Assembly (NCBI GenBank): GCA_027346125.1
Contig: DAIEST010000208.1
Span: forward strand, 1 to 10,338
DNA length: 10,338 bases
Origin: Leptospirillum sp.
GTDB lineage: Bacteria > Nitrospirota > Leptospirillia > Leptospirillales > Leptospirillaceae
Direction of reading: 5' to 3'
Part shown: positions 1 through 6,849 of the stretch, in pieces
Position numbering within the stretch: the stretch's first letter is position 1
Layout of the letters: every line of letters starts with the position of its first letter
Made by a program: the position numbers and the translations under genes
Notes under the pieces: model-generated
What the model was told of the DNA's origin: nothing
Databases searched by the model: none
What the model saw: the letters and a program-made list of their open reading frames with translations, nothing else

Positions 1-387
1 ATGGAGGACACCGGCCTTTTCCTTGGAACTGACGCAAGCACCATTTCGACCGGGTTTTCGTCGTTTCTCAATTTGTCGGACGGATTGCTGGGACAAGGGT
101 TGAACGTCATGTTCCTTCTCACGACGAACGAGCGACTGGAAAAAACGCACGAAGCCGTACTCAGGCCCGGGCGGTTGCATGCCCACATCCGCTTGGGCAG
201 GCTGTCGCCCGCCGAATGCGAATCATGGGCGGAGAGAAATGCCGTCCCGGCTTTGCGTCGGGAAATTCCAGCGGAAGGGATGACGCTGGCTGAGATTTAT
301 GGGCTTACTGTAGGGGCGTCCCTCGAACCGACAAGCGACATGGAAATTGCCAACGGTCCCAAAATCGGTTTCAGCCCTTGCCGTTGA
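1..387 (+). CDS. AAA-family ATPase, C-terminal part (5' end cut by window)
   Basis: The frame is open from the first base, so the ATG at position 1 is probably an internal Met and the gene starts upstream. The visible 128 residues match the second half of an AAA+ ATPase module. Residues 2-3 (E-D) probably end the Walker B strand. FLNLSDGLL (22-30) resembles the AAA 'LLNxLDG' helix. FLLTTNE (38-44) carries the sensor-1 Asn, and LRPGR (54-58) carries the arginine-finger motif. The following PAECESWAERN segment is typical of the AAA lid. Walker A lies outside the window. The layout is reminiscent of DUF5925-type AAA ATPases, but that family name is from memory. These proteins use ATP hydrolysis to remodel protein partners; the substrate cannot be inferred here. 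The gene ends 46 bp from the stop of the convergent patatin gene. Confidence 0.8.
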   Translation: MEDTGLFLGTDASTISTGFSSFLNLSDGLLGQGLNVMFLLTTNERLEKTHEAVLRPGRLHAHIRLGRLSPAECESWAERNAVPALRREIPAEGMTLAEIYGLTVGASLEPTSDMEIANGPKIGFSPCR

Positions 388-433
388 ACGATGCGGTCGC
401 GTCGGACATGTGCAACGACAGAGGTCGCGAGAT

Positions 434-1405
434 TCAGTAAATGTTCCTGAGGAGATCCTCCAATGCCGGCAACATCCTCTCCACGCTGGCCTTTCCCTCA
501 AGGATCGCTTCTTCCGAACGGTGGAATTCCAGATGGCCGATCTGGGACAGGTGGGGAGTAAGGGAAATATCGGGGGGATCTCCGGCCATCCGGCTCCGGG
601 TGATCCGATCCTGCATGATGTTGATGGCGCCCGTGACCACTTCAAAGATCCTGGGAGCGTACTGGGTCTCCCCGTCGTCGTTTCCGGGAGACGGGTCCGT
701 CTCCTTGCTCCGGTTGTTCCTGAATGTGGAGGTCAGCCTTTCCCAGAGATCCAGTTCGTGTTCGGCCTTGACCGGATCCGCGGGAGGCTCCGGATCCACC
801 GGGCGATAACGATTTTTCCCGAGGAGGTCTCCGTTCAGGTTGACGGCAATGACGATATCGGCTCCCAGTGCACGGCACAGGGAAACAGGGATCGGATTGA
901 CGAGGGCTCCATCCACCAGCCAGCGTCCTTCGTAATAGACCGGGTTCAGAAGACCCGGGTAAGCAATGGACGGGGAGAGGGAGTTCAAAAGAGGCCCTCT
1001 CCGGAGCCAGATTTCCTGTCCCGTATTCAGATCGGTCGCCACGGCCCCAAAAATTTTCGGTAATTCTTCGACGAGAACCGTTCCGATCTGTTCCCCGAAG
1101 ATCGCCGCCAGCTGCTTCTGGCTCTGAATGGATTCTTTTCCGACGAACGAGCGGACCATGTATCCAAGAACGTCCGCCCATTTCAGGTTTTCCACCCACT
1201 TTTCAAGCAAGTCCAGATGTCCGCTGGCATAGGCGGCACCCACCAGGGCACCGACCGAACTGCCGCAGATGATGTCGGGTTCGATGCCCTGTTTCTCAAG
1301 GGAACGGATGACCCCGATATGAGCCCACCCCCTGGCCGAACCGCTACCGAGGGCAAGACCGAGCCTGGGCCTGGAAACAGGTGATTTTTTCTTGCTTTTT
1401 TTCAC
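434..1405 (-). CDS. rssA: RssA-like patatin-family phospholipase/serine hydrolase
   Basis: This 323-aa patatin-family protein resembles E. coli RssA along its whole length. The Gly-rich oxyanion-hole loop GSGSARGWAHIGV spans residues 20-32. The nucleophile elbow GSSVG (48-52) places the catalytic Ser at 50. The second member of the Ser-Asp dyad is D165 in the DGA motif (165-167). The C-terminal segment RMAGDPPDI (272-280) and the later FHR are also shared with RssA, as I recall that sequence. Family members are lipid acyl hydrolases or related serine hydrolases, but RssA's own substrate is unclear. There is no signal peptide. The N-terminus is Lys-rich (VKKSKKKS), suggesting a cytoplasmic or membrane-surface location. 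A GTG start at 1405 is preferred over an in-frame TTG at 1438, because AAGGAGA sits 5 bases upstream of the GTG and inside the longer version. Residues 200-250 are a charged, Pro/Asp-rich insertion that is probably disordered. Confidence 0.9.
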   Translation of the reverse strand: MKKSKKKSPVSRPRLGLALGSGSARGWAHIGVIRSLEKQGIEPDIICGSSVGALVGAAYASGHLDLLEKWVENLKWADVLGYMVRSFVGKESIQSQKQLAAIFGEQIGTVLVEELPKIFGAVATDLNTGQEIWLRRGPLLNSLSPSIAYPGLLNPVYYEGRWLVDGALVNPIPVSLCRALGADIVIAVNLNGDLLGKNRYRPVDPEPPADPVKAEHELDLWERLTSTFRNNRSKETDPSPGNDDGETQYAPRIFEVVTGAINIMQDRITRSRMAGDPPDISLTPHLSQIGHLEFHRSEEAILEGKASVERMLPALEDLLRNIY

Positions 1406-1410
1406 CGGAA

Positions 1411-1417
1411 TCTCCTT
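1411..1417 (-). promoter_or_regulatory. Ribosome binding site that decides the patatin start
   Basis: On the minus strand this reads AAGGAGA, followed by a 5-base spacer and GTG at 1405. The upstream TTG at 1438 has no comparable site, so the shorter protein is favoured. Confidence 0.7.
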
Positions 1418-1516
1418 TTTCTTTTGATGTATTGCCAAAGGTAGGATTATGGTGGAAGAGACTCCCCCCCGTCAGCGACCGTTTCCGGTGTGAACAGTAT
1501 ATAGGACGGGATCCGC

Positions 1517-1532
1517 TTCCGGGAAACCGGAA
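1517..1532. repeat. Perfect 6-bp inverted repeat with GAAA loop
   Basis: The sequence is TTCCGG-GAAA-CCGGAA. If transcribed rightward the loop would be a GNRA tetraloop, a stabilising RNA hairpin. No T run follows, so it is not a classical terminator. It may be an operator, an RNA structural element or chance, since CCGG words are very common in this window. Confidence 0.5.
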
Positions 1533-1579
1533 TCGAACACGTGATGTGGACATGGGGAGAGGCTGGAAAGAAGAGTTGA

Positions 1580-1610
1580 ACTCGTCCGGTCCGATTCAAA
1601 TCGGATGAGT
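1580..1610. repeat. Nested inverted repeat in the divergent intergenic region
   Basis: TCCGATT-CA-AATCGGA (1590-1605) has perfect 7-bp arms and a 2-base centre. It lies inside an outer pairing of ACTCGTCC (1580-1587) with GGATGAGT (1603-1610), which allows one G-T wobble. The two pairings overlap and would be mutually exclusive in RNA. The compact symmetry fits a dimeric regulator's operator or a small RNA switch. It lies about 130 bases upstream of the 110-aa gene. Confidence 0.5.
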
Positions 1611-1726
1611 CCGTTTCTTCCTTTCCGCGGCACTCTTGTCTGAGAAGCCAGGGTTCCCGGCATTTCAACCTCCGGTCGTGGGGGGGATCCGCTGCTTCCT
1701 GGACAGACGGATTCATCATGAATGCC

Positions 1727-1733
1727 AAGGGGG
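1727..1733 (+). promoter_or_regulatory. Ribosome binding site that decides the 110-aa gene start
   Basis: AAGGGGG is followed by a 5-base spacer and ATG at 1739. An in-frame ATG at 1718 has no comparable site, and starting there would place this site inside the coding region. Confidence 0.7.
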
Positions 1734-1738
1734 AAACG

Positions 1739-2071
1739 ATGAGACTGGTGACGGTCAAACTGGAATCTCTCACTCCGCACGAAAGCATTGTCATCGCTTC
1801 GGATGTCTTCGATGCTCTGGGCAGACTGTTGCTCAAAGCCCCCCGGTCGCTCGACCAAAATACGAAAACGGTTCTGTTGTCCCGGGGCGTCCGGGAAATC
1901 ATTATTCAGGATCGGCGGGAGGCTTCCAGGGTAGACGATGAGCAGGCCATCAAGCAGGAACTTGAGGCGCTGGACAAACGGATGTCCCTGTTCACGGAAG
2001 ATCCTGCAGGAGCTGAATTCAAGGAGCTTGTCTGCAAAACGGTTTTCCAGTTTTACGAACAAAGAAAATAA
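1739..2071 (+). CDS. 110-aa protein resembling the N-terminal segment of HD-GYP/HDOD signalling proteins
   Basis: This small soluble protein has no signal peptide or membrane segment. Residues 8-58 (LESLTPHESI...DVFDALGRLLLK...VLLSRGVREIIIQD) follow the pattern seen at the N-terminus of many HD-GYP proteins and their small stand-alone relatives: a beta-rich 'xDVYDxxGRLLL' hairpin, then a helix and a 'GVxEIxI' strand. Residues 66-110 are charged and helical (EQAIKQELEALDKRM), possibly a short coiled coil that mediates oligomerisation. No catalytic residues are evident. The gene lies 110 bases upstream of the HDOD gene on the same strand, so a partnership is plausible but inferred. The start at 1739 rests on its ribosome binding site. 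The family assignment is by pattern only. Confidence 0.75.
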   Translation: MRLVTVKLESLTPHESIVIASDVFDALGRLLLKAPRSLDQNTKTVLLSRGVREIIIQDRREASRVDDEQAIKQELEALDKRMSLFTEDPAGAEFKELVCKTVFQFYEQRK

Positions 2072-2095
2072 CCGGTCGAATCGTGTTCATGGTGC

Positions 2096-2107
2096 CTCTC
2101 CGGAGAG
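2096..2107. repeat. 12-bp perfect palindrome between the 110-aa and HDOD genes
   Basis: The sequence CTCTCCGGAGAG lies 25-36 bases after the 110-aa gene's stop and 75 bases before the HDOD start. It is a possible protein-binding site or weak hairpin. No T run follows, so termination is not supported. Confidence 0.35.
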
Positions 2108-2181
2108 ATGGGAGGGGTTTGTGGCGTTTTCCTGACGAAAGGACGTCGGTCTTGATATTCTTCAGTTAAAGGGGGTGTCTG

Positions 2182-3027
2182 GTGGAACTCGATGAGCTCT
2201 CCAGAAAGCTTGAGAAGCGGGAATCCTTTCCCACCCTTCCGGGTGTCATTTCCGAAATCGTTCATGAGATCGATTCAGAGAAGATCTCGATGGAAGATCT
2301 TGGAAAAATCATCCAGAAGGACGTTTCGTTTGCAGCCCATCTTGTGCGTCAGGCCAACTCCGGAGCATATGTGGAAGCCGGCCGGGTGTCCAGCGTGGTC
2401 CAGGCGGTGCGGGTGATGGGGTTTCGTGTTCTGAAGGGGATGTGCCTGACTGTGCCGATCTTCACCCGGTACAAGAATCTGCCGGGCATTTCGGAGCTTT
2501 GGTACCACAGTCGGGTGGCTTCTCTGTGTTGCCGGATCGTTTCCGAGAAGATCCAGCTTGGAGAGAAGGACGAGGTGGAAACGGCCGGGCTTCTGCACGA
2601 TCTCGGAAAGGTATTCCTGGCACTCGAGATGCCCGAATTCATGCATCGACAGTCGCAGATGGCGGATTCTGCGGAAGGGAGGTCCGACTGGATCGCCGAA
2701 CGGAAAAACCTGGGCATCGACCACTGTTTCATCGGTGCCCGGTATGGACGGATGTTCAATTTTCCGGGAACCATCCTCGAGCCGATCCTCTGGCATCATG
2801 AGCCGCAGAAGGCAAATCACAACAAGGAACTGACCCATGTGTGCTGTCTGGGAGACCAGATCGCCTCGATCGTCGGCGCGCCCCATCCGGACTTCCATTT
2901 TGTGGAGCCGTCCCTGCTCCACTCCCTGGACTATCTCGGGATAGGGGCGGAGTTGTTTCAGTCGATTCTCGGAGAATGCCTGCACCGGGTTTCGGCGATT
3001 TCCGTCTGTGATTTTCCGGGTTCCTGA
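2182..3027 (+). CDS. HDOD-domain signalling protein
   Basis: This 281-aa protein is almost entirely one HDOD domain. It begins with FPTLPGVISEIVHEI (16-30), then GKIIQKDVSFAAHLVRQANS (41-60) and VVQAVRVMGF (72-81), all typical of the family. The HD-like half keeps H109, the H139-D140 pair in LLHDLGK, D180-H181, H205-H206 in WHHEP and D225. Most ligand positions of an HD phosphohydrolase are therefore present, although HDOD proteins are usually regarded as non-catalytic scaffolds in signalling. There is no receiver, GGDEF or EAL domain attached and no membrane segment. Translation starts at a GTG preceded by AAAGGGGG with a 6-base spacer. The Nudix gene follows after 22 bases, so cotranscription is likely. 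The target process cannot be told from the sequence. Confidence 0.92.
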   Translation: MELDELSRKLEKRESFPTLPGVISEIVHEIDSEKISMEDLGKIIQKDVSFAAHLVRQANSGAYVEAGRVSSVVQAVRVMGFRVLKGMCLTVPIFTRYKNLPGISELWYHSRVASLCCRIVSEKIQLGEKDEVETAGLLHDLGKVFLALEMPEFMHRQSQMADSAEGRSDWIAERKNLGIDHCFIGARYGRMFNFPGTILEPILWHHEPQKANHNKELTHVCCLGDQIASIVGAPHPDFHFVEPSLLHSLDYLGIGAELFQSILGECLHRVSAISVCDFPGS

Positions 3028-3049
3028 TCGCGCGTAGAGGAAAGCAAGG

Positions 3050-3481
3050 ATGGGTGGTGAGTCTCAACCGGATTTCCTCCGGCAAATTGTTGTGGCTTGC
3101 GCGCTGATCGAACGTGAGGGTCGCCTTTTGGCGGCCAGACGGAAAGAAGGCGGGGCCTTTCCGGGAAAGTGGGAGTTTCCGGGCGGGAAGATCGAACCCG
3201 GAGAAACGCCTGAAGAATGTCTTGTACGGGAGGTCAGGGAGGAGTTGGGTGTCCATGTCGAGATCGTCCGTCCCCTGACTCCGGCTTTCCATCGCTATCC
3301 CTTTCTTGGCGTGACGCTTCATCCTTTTCTGTCCCGGATCGTCTCCGGAGAAATCCTTCGGCATGTCCACGAGGCCATCCAATGGGTTCTGCCGGACGAA
3401 ATCGAATCCCTGGACTGGCTGGAAGCCGATCTGCCCGTTCTCCGGGAGTATCGGGCCCTTGCCGGAAAAAGCCGGGGATGA
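3050..3481 (+). CDS. MutT-type Nudix hydrolase (8-oxo-dGTP diphosphatase-like)
   Basis: This is a 143-aa single-domain Nudix protein of usual MutT length. The complete Nudix box lies at residues 46-68: G46, E52, R60-E61 and E64-E65 followed by L-G-V, matching GX5EX7REUXEEXGU. The N-terminal VACALIEREGRLLAARR and the GKWEFPGGK lead-in are characteristic of MutT-like enzymes that hydrolyse oxidised (d)NTPs to the monophosphate and pyrophosphate. The exact substrate is not proven by the motif. AGAGGA (3036-3041) lies 8 bases before the ATG. The stop codon overlaps the next gene's ATG (ATGA at 3478-3481), so the Nudix protein is probably translationally coupled to the PLD-helicase. It is likely a functional partner in nucleotide-pool cleaning or nucleic-acid repair, which is inference. 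Confidence 0.93.
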   Translation: MGGESQPDFLRQIVVACALIEREGRLLAARRKEGGAFPGKWEFPGGKIEPGETPEECLVREVREELGVHVEIVRPLTPAFHRYPFLGVTLHPFLSRIVSGEILRHVHEAIQWVLPDEIESLDWLEADLPVLREYRALAGKSRG

Positions 3482-6400
3482 CCCTGGAGACCGGTCTTTA
3501 CGAACAGCTAACCGGCTGATTCTGGAGGAACTCTCCGTTCTGGAGGGTCGCGGGTTTGGGGTGGAACGGGGGGAAGTGGACGGGGCGGAGTCTCACGCGA
3601 TTCTGTCCCGGTATCTCCAGAAGATTCTTTCCCGGGTTTTCCGCTCCTTTGGAGAGGAAGATTCCCTAAAGCGCCAGGTGGATCTTGTCAACAGGCTCCT
3701 CTCCGTCCTGTCGGAAGAGACGGGAGATACGTCTCTTGAATCGCTTCGACTCCCACCGGATCAGAAGCTCCTCCTCCTTTCGATTCTGGAAAAGATCCCC
3801 CTTCTCGGGAAAGAACAGCCCTACCGAAGTCCGAGGCCCATGACAGGGCTCTCCGAGAGCACACTTTTCACCGGTTCCCGGACAGAACCTTCCCTGGCCA
3901 GCGAACTTGGGAAAGAAATCCGGTCTGCCGACCGGATCGATCTGCTCGTGTCGTTTATCCGGTGGAGTGGTCTTCGCGTTCTGATGGGCGAGCTTGCGGA
4001 GATGACACGCCGGGAGGGAGCCCGGGTCCGGATTCTGACGACGACCTATATGGGAGTGACAGAAGTCGGCTGTCTTGATGCCCTGGCCCGGCTCCCCAAT
4101 ACCGAAGTCCGGGTTTCCCTGGATCAGCGTCATACAAGACTGCATGCCAAGGCCTACCTTTTTGAACGGAAGTCCGGATTTTCCACGGCCTATATCGGCT
4201 CTTCGAATCTCTCCAATCCGGCTATGACCAGCGGTCTGGAATGGAATCTGAAAGTCTCGTCGGACGATGCTCCCGATATTCTCTCCAAGTTTCAGGGAAC
4301 ATTCGAAACCTATTGGAACGAGAACAGTGATTTCGTGTCCTATCCGGATCATCGCGACAAGGTCGTGGCATCTCTGTCCCGGGGAAACGCCCCTTCGGGA
4401 GTTTCGTCGGTTTTCGCCGGGGTGGATCTGAAGCCGTTTCCCTTCCAGCGCGAGATTCTGGAAAAGCTCGAAACCGAACGAACGGTTCACGGATCGTTCC
4501 GGAATCTTGTCGTTGCGGCCACGGGAACGGGCAAAACGGTGATCGCCGCCTTCGATTTCAAGAGATTTCGGGAAGCTTTTCCGAAGGCCACGTTCCTGTT
4601 CGTGGCCCATCGTCAGGAAATTCTGGAACAGAGTCTCGCCCTCTTCCGACTTGTTTTGGGGGATCGGAATTTCGGGGAGCTTTATGTCGGATCCTACCGT
4701 CCCACCCAGACGCAGCACCTCTTCGTCTCCATCCAGACTTTCCACTCCCGTGGGATCAGGGACCTGACCCGTCCGGAAGCGTTCGACTACATTGTGGTCG
4801 ACGAGATCCACCATGCGGAAGCCCCGACATACCGGGCTTTGCTGGAGTACTTCCGGCCCCGGATTCTTCTTGGCCTTACCGCCACGCCGGAACGTCATGA
4901 CGGGATGGACATCCGGAGTTATTTCGGTGGCCGGATTGCCGCCGAAATCCGGTTGCCCGAAGCGATCGACCGGAATCTTCTCTGTCCCTTTCAGTATTTC
5001 GGGGTGAGCGATGACGTGGACTACCGTTCGCTCCGATGGGAGAGAGGAGGGTACAACCGTCAGGATCTGGAAAATCTTCTCACGGGAAACGACATCCGGG
5101 CTTCCCGGATCGTGAAGGTGATCCGGGAGTATTTCCCGGACTCTTCCGGGATTCGTGGTCTGGGTTTTTGCGCCGGTGTCCGGCATGCACAGGAGATGTC
5201 CAGGATTTTCAATCAGGCCGGCATTCCGTCGGAGGCTCTTTCGGGAGAGACCCCCCGGGAGATCCGGGAGTCTGTTCAGTCGCGGCTCAGGAACGGAGAG
5301 ATCCGTTTTCTGTTTGTGGTCGATCTCTACAATGAGGGGGTCGATCTTCCGGAGGTCAATACAATCCTGTTTCTGAGGCCCACGGAAAGCCTCACGGTTT
5401 TTCTCCAGCAATTGGGACGGGGACTCCGCCATCATGACGGAAAGGAGTTCCTGACAGTTCTCGATTTTATCGGGCATGCTCATAAACGGTTCAATCTCGA
5501 AGCCCGTTTCCGGGCTCTGATGGGAACCGTTCGCGGTTTGGTAACACGGGAAATCGAGGAAGGGTTCCCCCATCTACCCGGAGGATGCCTGATCAAGCTC
5601 GAAAAAGTGGCCCAGGAGCATGTTCTTGAACATATCAGGCAGACCGTGGGAAGCCGTCGGAGTCTGTGGAATGACCGGATCCGGTCATTCGAGTCGGAGA
5701 CGGGAAAACCGCTTTCTCTGGCTTCCTTCCTGGAGACCTACGATCTTCCCCTTTCCTCTGTATACCGCAAATCCGGCACGGTTTATTCGGGCTGGACGAG
5801 ACGGCTGACAGAGGCCGGAGTCCGTCCGGAGTTTCGGGAGCCGGATGAATCCTCCTTGTCTTGGGGTCTGGCGAGGCTTTCCCATGTGAGTTCCGGACGG
5901 TACTGGACGTTTCTGGTTTCGCTTGTCCGGGATGACGATCCGTCTGTTCCGGGGCTTTCCGGTGAGGAAAACAGGAGGCTGTTGCTGATGGCCCACTACA
6001 GTCTCTGGAAGAAGTCGCCCCGGGAACTGGGTCTTGCGTCCCTGAAGGATTCTGTCCGGAAACTGCATGAAAACCCCCGGATGCTCCAGGAACTGGGAGA
6101 ACTTCTGGTATATAACAACCGGACACTTCCTTTCCGTGTCCGTCCTGTCTCGTTGCCGTATCCTTGCCCGCTGGATCTCCATGCCGAATATACCCGGGAC
6201 GAGATTCTGGCGGCGTTCGGACTGTTGACCGAAGACCACAGGACCGAACTGAGGGAAGGCGTCAAACATATTCCGGAACTCGGGAGCGATCTTTTGTTTG
6301 TCACGCTCAACAAATCCGAGAAAGAATACTCCCCCACAACCCTCTACGAGGACTATGCCCTTTCCGAGACGCTGTTCCACTGGCAGTCCCAGAGTACGAC

Positions 6401-6653
6401 CTCCGAGCAGTCCCGAACGGGCCAGCGGTATATCCTCCAGGGCAAGGAAGGAAACCGGATCCTGCTTTTTGTCCGGATGGACGGAAAGCCGACCGGTATT
6501 CCGCTCAACCTTTCCGCTCCCTATTTCTTTCTCGGACCGGTGCGTTACCGGAGCCACCGCGGTTCCCGCCCGATGAGCGTCGTCTGGGAACTCGAACACC
6601 CCATGCCGGTCCATTTGCTGAGAGAAAGCGCCAGGCTGGCAATCCGCCTCTAG
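3478..6653 (+). CDS. PLD-nuclease / SF2 helicase / DUF3427 protein, with a frameshift near its 5' end
   Basis: The ATG at 3478 overlaps the Nudix stop and encodes MTLETGLYEQL, the conserved start of this family, but this frame stops at 3517-3519. The remainder, in the -1 frame from AAC at 3510, is open to 6653. With one base restored the product is 1058 aa, and the numbering below is for that form. A PLD-like domain spans roughly 125-285 with H223-A-K225 and GSSNLS (241-246); Glu replaces the usual HKD Asp. The helicase core has Walker A ATGTGKT (348-354), DEIHH (442-446), TATP (468-471) and motif VI QQLGRGLR (644-651). The C-terminal 350-400 residues match DUF3427, including HWQSQSTTSEQSRTGQRY and SRPMSVVWELEHP. 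Such proteins are expected to remodel and possibly cut nucleic acid. Fallback starts downstream (GTG 3561, GTG 3576) would lose the conserved N-terminus. Confidence 0.88.
3508..3519 (+). other. Apparent -1 frameshift site in the helicase gene
   Basis: In the ATG-3478 frame the codons are CTA ACC GGC TGA. Reading AAC CGG CTG ATT from 3510 restores the long frame and continues the family-like N-terminal helix (RLILEEL). Adding one A to the AA at 3510-3511 would repair it. No X-XXY-YYZ slippery heptamer is present, so a single-base deletion, a phase-variable tract or a sequencing error is more likely than programmed frameshifting. Confidence 0.75.
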
Positions 6654-6660
6654 CGAGACC

Positions 6661-6849
6661 TTACTCCGACCGGAACCCCGCCGTTTCATGGGTGCCGTCG
6701 CAGAAGGGCTTGATCTGGGACGCGCCGCACCGGCAGAGATGGTGGGTCATGCTTTCCGTTTCGGTCACGTTTTCCGAAGCGTCTTCGATCCGGACCGGCC
6801 CTCGGAGTTCATAAGGGCCGTTTTTCTGGCAGCGGATCTGGCACGTCAT
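6661..6849 (-). CDS. CDGSH-type [2Fe-2S] iron-sulfur protein
   Basis: This 62-aa protein has one complete CDGSH motif: C39-R-C41-G-A-S44-Q-I-K-P48-F-C50-D51-G52-T53-H54. It supplies the three-Cys one-His ligand set that binds a [2Fe-2S] cluster in mitoNEET-type proteins. The N-terminal half, with GPYELRGPVRIED (11-23), is shared with many bacterial small CDGSH proteins. It has no signal peptide and should be cytoplasmic. Its role is probably redox or cluster transfer, but the partner is unknown. The start is fixed by a strong AGGAGG 6 bases upstream. Its ATG overlaps the stop of the upstream lipoprotein gene (ATGA at 6846-6849), so the two are translationally coupled. Only 7 bases separate its stop from that of the convergent helicase gene, leaving no room for a separate terminator. 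Confidence 0.92.
   Translation of the reverse strand: MTCQIRCQKNGPYELRGPVRIEDASENVTETESMTHHLCRCGASQIKPFCDGTHETAGFRSE

Larger units (their letters stand above)
1406..1738. other. Divergent intergenic region with no supported gene
   Basis: These 333 bases lie between the patatin gene (-) and the 110-aa gene (+). Frames here lack ribosome binding sites and resemble nothing recognisable. The region holds a C7 run (about 1464-1470), a TATATA stretch (1498-1503) and two compact inverted repeats listed separately. On the minus strand TATACT (1496-1501) could be a -10 box for the patatin gene, giving a leader of about 85 bases, but no good -35 is seen. I found no convincing sigma-70 promoter for the plus-strand series. 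Confidence 0.6.

Noticed and set aside
1517..1550. tRNA-like T-arm (minus-strand TTCGATTCC)
   Set aside because: The flanking bases do not form the required 5-bp T stem, and no acceptor stem, anticodon arm or D arm could be found around it.
1472..2062. 196-codon minus-strand frame over the 110-aa gene and intergenic region
   Set aside because: No ribosome binding site or family resemblance, and it is antisense to the better-supported 110-aa gene.
3363..3477. Extended N-terminus of the helicase frame starting inside the Nudix gene
   Set aside because: These codons read the Nudix gene in another frame, have no family-like sequence, and the family motif GLYEQL is encoded at 3493-3510 in the frame of the ATG at 3478.
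3490..3519. Programmed -1 ribosomal frameshifting in the helicase gene
   Set aside because: No slippery heptamer precedes the stop, and I saw no obvious downstream stimulatory structure, so an indel is simpler.
3666..5573. 635-codon open frame antisense to the helicase gene
   Set aside because: It mirrors a strongly supported coding region. Its protein shows no recognisable motif, and such antisense openness is expected with this codon usage.
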